From the NCBI GenBank assembly GCA_037419475.1, contig JAXYYF010000146.1, forward strand, positions 1 through 9,556: a DNA stretch of 9,556 nucleotides, written 5' to 3'. Below are positions 6,811 to 9,556 of the stretch, piece by piece. The first letter of the stretch is position 1. Each line of letters begins with the position of its first letter. Position numbers and translations under genes: made by a program. Under the pieces are notes generated by a model. The model ran no database searches and was not told where the DNA came from. It worked only from the letters and a program-made list of their open reading frames with translations. This stretch comes from Hominicoprocola sp037419475. GTDB lineage: Bacteria > Bacillota > Clostridia > Oscillospirales > Oscillospiraceae.

Positions 6811-8040
6811 TTATTCAGCGAGTTTTCCACAAGTTTTCGCACCATTTCTCTTCAGCCACAGCGCGACGCCGAGGTGGACCGCGCAGACAGCGGCGCCGAG
6901 AAGGAAAACGTACTGCGGCCCGGCATATTTCCAGACCGCGCCGAGAAGGCCCGAAACCGTAACGGCAAGGACATGATCCACGCTCAGGCCAAAGGAGAGG
7001 TTCTCCATCACGTCGGCGGGCGATTCGCTCAATTCCTTCATGAGCATGACATGGACAGAGTTAAAATGGTCGGTGAGAAATATCAGAATGTAAGAAACAA
7101 ACGCAGCGACCATGCCCGCACGGTCGGAGAGCGAGCCGTTCACAATGCCGCTGACCGACCACGCCGCAAAGAGAAAGACGGCAGCCACACCGGCAGATTC
7201 CAGCACAAGCCCGCGGCGCACGCCATACCGGTCCAGAAAGCGGCCAATGAGCGGTGCGGTCCAGCCGCCGCAGAAGTAGGCCGCGATGCCAAGCAGGGCA
7301 ACGGTATCTGCTCCCATTGCCAGCAGTTCAATAATGACCCATGGGGCGAAGACAAGACGCATCCGCTTTTGAAAGCCGTAAACAGCGGTCACGATGTAGT
7401 AGGGAATATAACGTTTCTTGACCGGCAGCGCATGTCTTTTGCTCTCTCCCTTGCGAACATCCAGCTCCGGCCGTTCCCGCCGCAGCCGCCAGAGCAGTAC
7501 AATTGCCGCACATGTGACCGCCATTGCCGCGCAGAAAGAGGGGATAATGCCTGTGCGGAAATAGAAAAAGCCCGCACGAAAGCCAGCAAATACCAGTGCC
7601 GAGGCCAGCATGGAGCCAAGCGTTACAATCCCGCGGTATTTACCGAGAAACGCGCCGGTACGCCCCTCGTCCGCCAGATCCATGGCAATGGCGTCACGGA
7701 GGGGCATGACCATATGGTCGCCCAGCGAGTAGGTAAAAACAAAGAACTGCATAACCAGATACCCCGGTGAGAGCAGCCCCAGAACAAAAAAGCCGATGAC
7801 AAAGAGCGCAAAGCCGAGGATGGACAGCGAGATATTGCCAAGCGCGGGCAATGCAGCGATCACAAACACGCCGACAACCCCCGGCAGCTCGCGCGGGATC
7901 TCCAAAAGGCCGCGCTGGACGGAGTCGACCTGAAACACATCCTTAAAATAGTTGGAGATGATCGCGCTGCTCAAGCCGCAGGCAAGCGAGAAAAGAAAAA
8001 ATGCGGCAAGAAAGAGCCGTCTGGACTTTTCCTGATTCAT
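6811..8040 (-). CDS. MFS family membrane transporter
   Basis: This 409-residue polytopic membrane protein has a hydrophobicity pattern of about 12 helices in two six-helix halves. The halves are joined by a charged central loop around residues 190-215 (RRERPELDVRKGESKRH). At about 265-275, GRFLDRYGVRR resembles MFS motif A (GxLaDrxGrR) in the loop starting the second half. The protein begins with a basic cytoplasmic tail and a first helix from about residue 9. Substrate and direction cannot be read; it could be an efflux carrier or a sugar or drug permease. The ATG at 8040 follows CCGGAGG about 6 bases upstream. It is followed by guaB in the same orientation with a 71-base gap that includes a separate guaB promoter. 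The MFS promoter is not obvious in the roughly 38 bases between it and the tRNA terminator; only a weak T-rich -35-like element is present there. Confidence 0.88.
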   Translation of the reverse strand: MNQEKSRRLFLAAFFLFSLACGLSSAIISNYFKDVFQVDSVQRGLLEIPRELPGVVGVFVIAALPALGNISLSILGFALFVIGFFVLGLLSPGYLVMQFFVFTYSLGDHMVMPLRDAIAMDLADEGRTGAFLGKYRGIVTLGSMLASALVFAGFRAGFFYFRTGIIPSFCAAMAVTCAAIVLLWRLRRERPELDVRKGESKRHALPVKKRYIPYYIVTAVYGFQKRMRLVFAPWVIIELLAMGADTVALLGIAAYFCGGWTAPLIGRFLDRYGVRRGLVLESAGVAAVFLFAAWSVSGIVNGSLSDRAGMVAAFVSYILIFLTDHFNSVHVMLMKELSESPADVMENLSFGLSVDHVLAVTVSGLLGAVWKYAGPQYVFLLGAAVCAVHLGVALWLKRNGAKTCGKLAE

Positions 8041-8078
8041 AGGTGACCTCCGGAGAATAAAATGAGCTGCGGTGTAAA

Positions 8079-8112
8079 AAAGAAAGGTACGACTTGTATC
8101 GTACCTTTCTTT
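8079..8112 (-). terminator. Terminator left from the disrupted tRNA gene
   Basis: AAAGAAAGGTACGA (8079-8092) and its exact complement (8099-8112) form a 14-bp stem with a 6-base loop. On the minus strand it is followed by a run of Ts (TTTCTTTTTTACAC). It starts two bases after the CCA end of the tRNA fragment. This is the position of a tRNA terminator and suggests that the fragment was once the end of a working tRNA gene. Confidence 0.88.
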
Positions 8113-8113
8113 C

Positions 8114-8158
8114 TGGTGGACCTGAAGGGATTCGAACCCACGACCTTACGGATGCGAA
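8114..8158 (-). pseudogene. 3' fragment of tRNA-Ala(CGC), probable attachment site
   Basis: Read on the minus strand, this 45-base piece holds an anticodon loop TTCGCAT (8152-8158), the 3' anticodon strand CCGTA, a five-base variable region AGGTC, a T loop TTCGAAT, the acceptor 3' strand CAGGTCC, A73 and CCA (8114-8116). Anticodon CGC, U70 (for the G3-U70 alanine identity pair) and A73 all point to alanine. The sequence where the 5' anticodon strand should be (minus GGTAC) does not pair with CCGTA, and no D arm or acceptor 5' strand follows. The homology therefore stops at the anticodon loop, a common crossover place for tyrosine recombinases. The T stem has a U50-U64 mismatch, as expected for a copy no longer under selection. 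I read it as the displaced host 3' end at an element junction; a stray degenerate tRNA is the alternative. Confidence 0.85.
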
Positions 8159-8161
8159 GTA

Positions 8162-8396
8162 CCCCCAAATACAGTTCCACGTAAGCTTTTGAGCAGATAA
8201 GCCCTGATACGCTTCATTTTTTTGCACTTTTTATTATAATAGTTCTTTTCCGAAAATCAAGGCCGGTTTTCTAAAAATGAACAGAATGTGCGTTTTTTCT
8301 TGCCGCGCAAGAGGGAAACGATGTCAATACGATATACAAGACCTTTTTGCCCCTCGAAATGTAAATTCGGCCTTATTAAAAACCGCTATTTGGGGG
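8162..8396. repeat. Widely spaced 10-base inverted repeat near the element end
   Basis: CCCCCAAATA at 8162-8171 recurs as its exact complement TATTTGGGGG at 8387-8396. The first copy starts 4 bases from the end of the tRNA fragment. Short repeats at this position are candidates for integrase or excisionase arm-binding sites. Two copies of ten bases could also be chance. Confidence 0.4.
8233..8260 (-). promoter_or_regulatory. Possible outward-facing promoter at the element end
   Basis: On the minus strand TTGATT (8255-8260) and a perfect TATAAT (8233-8238) are spaced by 16 bases. Transcription would run out of the element through the tRNA fragment and meet the terminator at 8079-8112, ahead of the MFS gene. 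The element is AT-rich here, so a chance match is possible. Confidence 0.4.
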
Positions 8397-8529
8397 CAAT
8401 GCTTTTCTGATTCTCTCTGTTCTGCGAACTTTTGAACTACTGTTTCATGGAAGAAACATTCTTCTAAATGGTCATGTTTCTGATAAATGGTTTCACAGGC
8501 ACCTGTATATTCCAAGTTAGAAATTACAA

Positions 8530-8557
8530 TTGCTTTGCTTCTCTTTCATCATAAAAT
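8530..8557 (+). promoter_or_regulatory. Possible promoter just before the leader hairpin
   Basis: TTGCTT (8530-8535) and TAAAAT (8552-8557) are spaced by 16 bases. The predicted start near 8564 falls at the foot of the terminator-like hairpin at 8561-8602. It would drive the three-gene cassette only if that hairpin is passed. The match to consensus is moderate. Confidence 0.35.
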
Positions 8558-8560
8558 TTC

Positions 8561-8606
8561 AAGAGCTGTACCAGCATCTTCAATGATGCCGGTGCAGCTC
8601 TTTTTT
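8561..8606 (+). terminator. Terminator-like hairpin ahead of the mobile cassette, possible attenuator
   Basis: An 18-base arm (8561-8578) pairs with 8585-8602 around a 6-base loop, with one G-U pair and one A-C mismatch, and six Ts follow (8601-8606). By form it is an intrinsic terminator for plus-strand transcription. No clear gene ends upstream of it, and the cassette begins 42 bases later. It may therefore act as a leader attenuator, or stop read-through coming from the chromosome side. Confidence 0.75.
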
Positions 8607-8647
8607 CATATATGCCACTACTCTATTTCTGAAAGGAGGTGTTCCCT

Positions 8648-8785
8648 ATGAGCTATGTTCTTACCTTTTTCCTCGTTCTTTATCTCTCCAATAGCAACGA
8701 GCTTACACCCATTCATATCTGGGTCATTGAGCTCTTTATCCTCTTCTTTGTTGCTTACATCATCGGCGTTAAAAATGGAAAATAA
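8648..8785 (+). CDS. 45-residue hydrophobic membrane microprotein
   Basis: A short frame begins at the ATG at 8648 directly after AAGGAGGTG, a near-perfect Shine-Dalgarno sequence at good spacing, and ends at TAA 8783-8785. The 45-residue product has a short hydrophobic N-terminus (about 4-13) and a polar turn SNSNEL. A strongly hydrophobic stretch with aromatic residues follows at about 22-41 (PIHIWVIELFILFF then VAYIIG), and the tail KNGK is basic. It probably inserts in the membrane once, perhaps as a hairpin. I do not recognise the family. The next gene starts 27 bases later with its own strong ribosome binding site, which supports an operon. The main reasons to call it real are the ribosome binding site and the clean membrane-type composition. 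Confidence 0.7.
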   Translation: MSYVLTFFLVLYLSNSNELTPIHIWVIELFILFFVAYIIGVKNGK

Positions 8786-8812
8786 ACCTCAAATCTGAAA
8801 GGAGAAATCACC

Positions 8813-9091
8813 ATGTCTACTACCGAAATCATCAGCAAAATCGAAGCACTGCGCGAATGGGAATCCCTTATCGCCAATGCACAGGAAGAGGCCGAAGCCC
8901 TCCGCGACAGCATCAAGGCCGAGATGGAAAAGCGGGATTTGGAAGAGCTTGAAGCGGGAGCATACATCGTCCGCTGGACTTCTGTTCTGAGCAATCGTTT
9001 TGATTCCTCCACCTTTAAGAAGTCCTACGCTGACCTCTATAAGTCCTTTACCAAACAGGTCGCATCCCGTCGCTTTTCCATCAGCGTATAA
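8813..9091 (+). CDS. Mobile-element protein of unknown function, coiled coil plus basic C-terminus
   Basis: This 92-residue protein starts at the ATG at 8813 after AAAGGAG. Residues about 3-48 are helical and highly charged with regular hydrophobic spacing (SKIEALREWESLIANAQEEA), suggesting a coiled coil or helical hairpin. The C-terminal half (YIVRWTSVLSNRFDSSTFKK and then SYADLYKSFTKQ) ends in VASRRFSISV. This layout, with a helical start, an RFD-S-x-FKK motif and a terminal S-R-R-F, resembles small proteins I associate with Firmicutes phages and conjugative elements, often near recombination genes. That resemblance is from memory, and no function is claimed. Its stop codon overlaps the ribosome binding site of the following SprT-like gene, so the two are very likely cotranscribed. 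Confidence 0.85.
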   Translation: MSTTEIISKIEALREWESLIANAQEEAEALRDSIKAEMEKRDLEELEAGAYIVRWTSVLSNRFDSSTFKKSYADLYKSFTKQVASRRFSISV

Positions 9092-9104
9092 GGAGGGATT
9101 GAAG

Positions 9105-9556
9105 ATGAAACAGCTCACGTCCTATAACCGCGTTGCGGGTTATCTCAACAAGCTCTTTGACTTGCTCAACGAGCACTATTTTGAAAGTGCACTTGCAAGA
9201 CCGACCATCACGATTCAGTCCACGCCCCGCGCCTACGGTCACTTCTCTATGCGGGATGATACTTGGGTATCTGTTACCGGCAACAGTAACGAAATCAACA
9301 TCGGAGCAGGAACGCTTGCCCGTCCTATCGAGAACGTCTGCGCTACGCTCCTACATGAGATGGTCCATTACTACTGTCACGTCAACGGCATTAAAGACAC
9401 GAGCCGAGGCAATACCTATCACAATAAGCGCTTCAAGGAGATTGCGGAGAGCCACGGTTTGATAGTAGGCCATGACGAGAAGTATGGCTGGACGCTGACC
9501 TCACCGAGCGATGACCTTATCGAATTTATCCTGCAAAATGAGTTGACGGACATTCT
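9105..9556 (+). CDS. SprT-like zinc metallopeptidase, truncated by the window edge
   Basis: The frame starts at the ATG at 9105, 8 bases after AGGAGGG, and is open to the end of the window (150 full codons, no stop seen). LLHEMVHYY carries the zinc-binding and catalytic HExxH motif (H84, E85, H88). H106 in TYHNKRFKEIAESHGL is the likely third zinc ligand, in the SprT-type H-x(3)-F context. The N-terminus (NKLFDLLNEHYFESAL) matches the usual SprT start. SprT/Spartan domains cut DNA-bound or cross-linked proteins in the cases studied, but bacterial mobile-element versions are largely uncharacterised, so the target here is unknown. The visible length is close to that of compact SprT proteins, so the stop may be near. 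It is the third gene of a packed cassette with 27- and 13-base gaps. Confidence 0.9.
   Translation, partial: MKQLTSYNRVAGYLNKLFDLLNEHYFESALARPTITIQSTPRAYGHFSMRDDTWVSVTGNSNEINIGAGTLARPIENVCATLLHEMVHYYCHVNGIKDTSRGNTYHNKRFKEIAESHGLIVGHDEKYGWTLTSPSDDLIEFILQNELTDI

Larger units (their letters stand above)
8159..8647. other. Gene-poor terminal region of the element
   Basis: These roughly 490 bases contain no open frame with both a good start and recognisable content. They hold a 10-base inverted repeat pair (8162-8171 and 8387-8396), a possible minus-strand promoter pointing out toward the host (8233-8260), and a possible plus-strand promoter with an adjacent terminator hairpin (8530-8606). Ends of integrative elements commonly carry recombinase arm sites and control regions, and this stretch fits that, but no single function is proven. 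Confidence 0.5.
8159..9556. mobile_element. End of an integrative element (ICE or prophage), continues past the window
   Basis: The region to the right of the tRNA fragment differs from the core. It is visibly richer in A and T to about 8800, codon choice changes toward T-ending codons, and it opens with a long gene-poor stretch followed by short, closely packed plus-strand genes of mobile-element type. The orientation fits a tRNA insertion: the fragment with its terminator faces the host MFS gene, and the element lies where the tRNA 5' half should be. No integrase, relaxase or phage structural gene is visible here, so ICE and prophage cannot be told apart. Confidence 0.65.

Noticed and set aside
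7943..8227. A 94-codon minus-strand frame containing SWVRIPSGPP.
   Set aside because: That peptide is the well-known spurious translation of a tRNA T arm and CCA end. The frame covers the tRNA-Ala fragment and its terminator and has a GTG start without a ribosome binding site.
8114..8227. A complete, unusual or intron-containing tRNA instead of a fragment.
   Set aside because: I found no D arm, 5' acceptor strand (expected about GGGCCTG) or complementary 5' anticodon strand in the next 100 bases to the right, and no intron-like structure.
8321..8410. A 29-codon plus-strand frame (ATG 8321) after AGAGGG, with CPSKC.
   Set aside because: The ribosome binding site is acceptable, but the peptide is very short, lacks a clear membrane or structured character and is not linked to a neighbour. 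It may be real but cannot be supported here.
8324..8515. A 63-codon minus-strand frame in the gene-poor element end.
   Set aside because: It begins with TTG, has no Shine-Dalgarno sequence and no recognisable content.
1..9556. CRISPR array, restriction or toxin-antitoxin system, riboswitch, insertion sequence.
   Set aside because: No regular direct repeats with spacers, no recognisable effector, transposase or toxin genes, and no leader long enough for a classic riboswitch in front of typA, guaB or cls.

Overview
The window looks like chromosomal DNA from a GC-rich Gram-positive anaerobe of the class Clostridia, probably Oscillospiraceae-like. The evidence is strong AGGAGG-type ribosome binding sites, rho-independent terminators with T-tracts, -35/-10 promoters spaced by 17 bases, and the gene families present (TypA, DegV, a PLDc_N-type cardiolipin synthase, and an IMP dehydrogenase of the Tritrichomonas-like type). 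The genus is an inference and cannot be fixed from this sequence alone.

Positions 1-8112 are ordinary core genome. typA (minus, 50-1879) has a good promoter and a short 5' leader. Reading the other way from the same intergenic region is a tRNA-Arg(CCU) gene (2060-2136) with its own consensus promoter and terminator. It is followed by three plus-strand genes with lipid or acyl themes: a PaaI-like hotdog thioesterase, a cardiolipin synthase (cls) and a DegV fatty-acid-binding protein. A bidirectional terminator at about 5178-5208 separates these from two minus-strand genes, guaB (IMP dehydrogenase) and a 12-helix MFS transporter.

At about 8114-8158 (minus strand) lies the 3' part of a tRNA, from the anticodon loop to the CCA end, with features of tRNA-Ala(CGC). 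Its natural terminator is still in place next to it, but its 5' half is absent. From there to the right end the DNA changes: about 490 bases of AT-richer sequence without a convincing gene, then a tightly packed plus-strand cassette. The cassette encodes a 45-residue membrane microprotein, a 92-residue protein of a type I associate with phages and integrative elements, and a SprT-like zinc metallopeptidase that runs off the window. The simplest reading is that 8158/8159 is the attachment-site junction of an integrative element that entered the 3' end of a tRNA-Ala gene. The rest of the element, its integrase and the reconstituted tRNA would then lie beyond the right edge.

The observations most worth following are this junction, an apparent compensated change of the near-universal G19-C56 elbow pair to U19-A56 in the tRNA-Arg(CCU), and the mobile cassette with the attenuator-like hairpin in front of it. 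I did not see a clearly new multi-gene system in the visible part.
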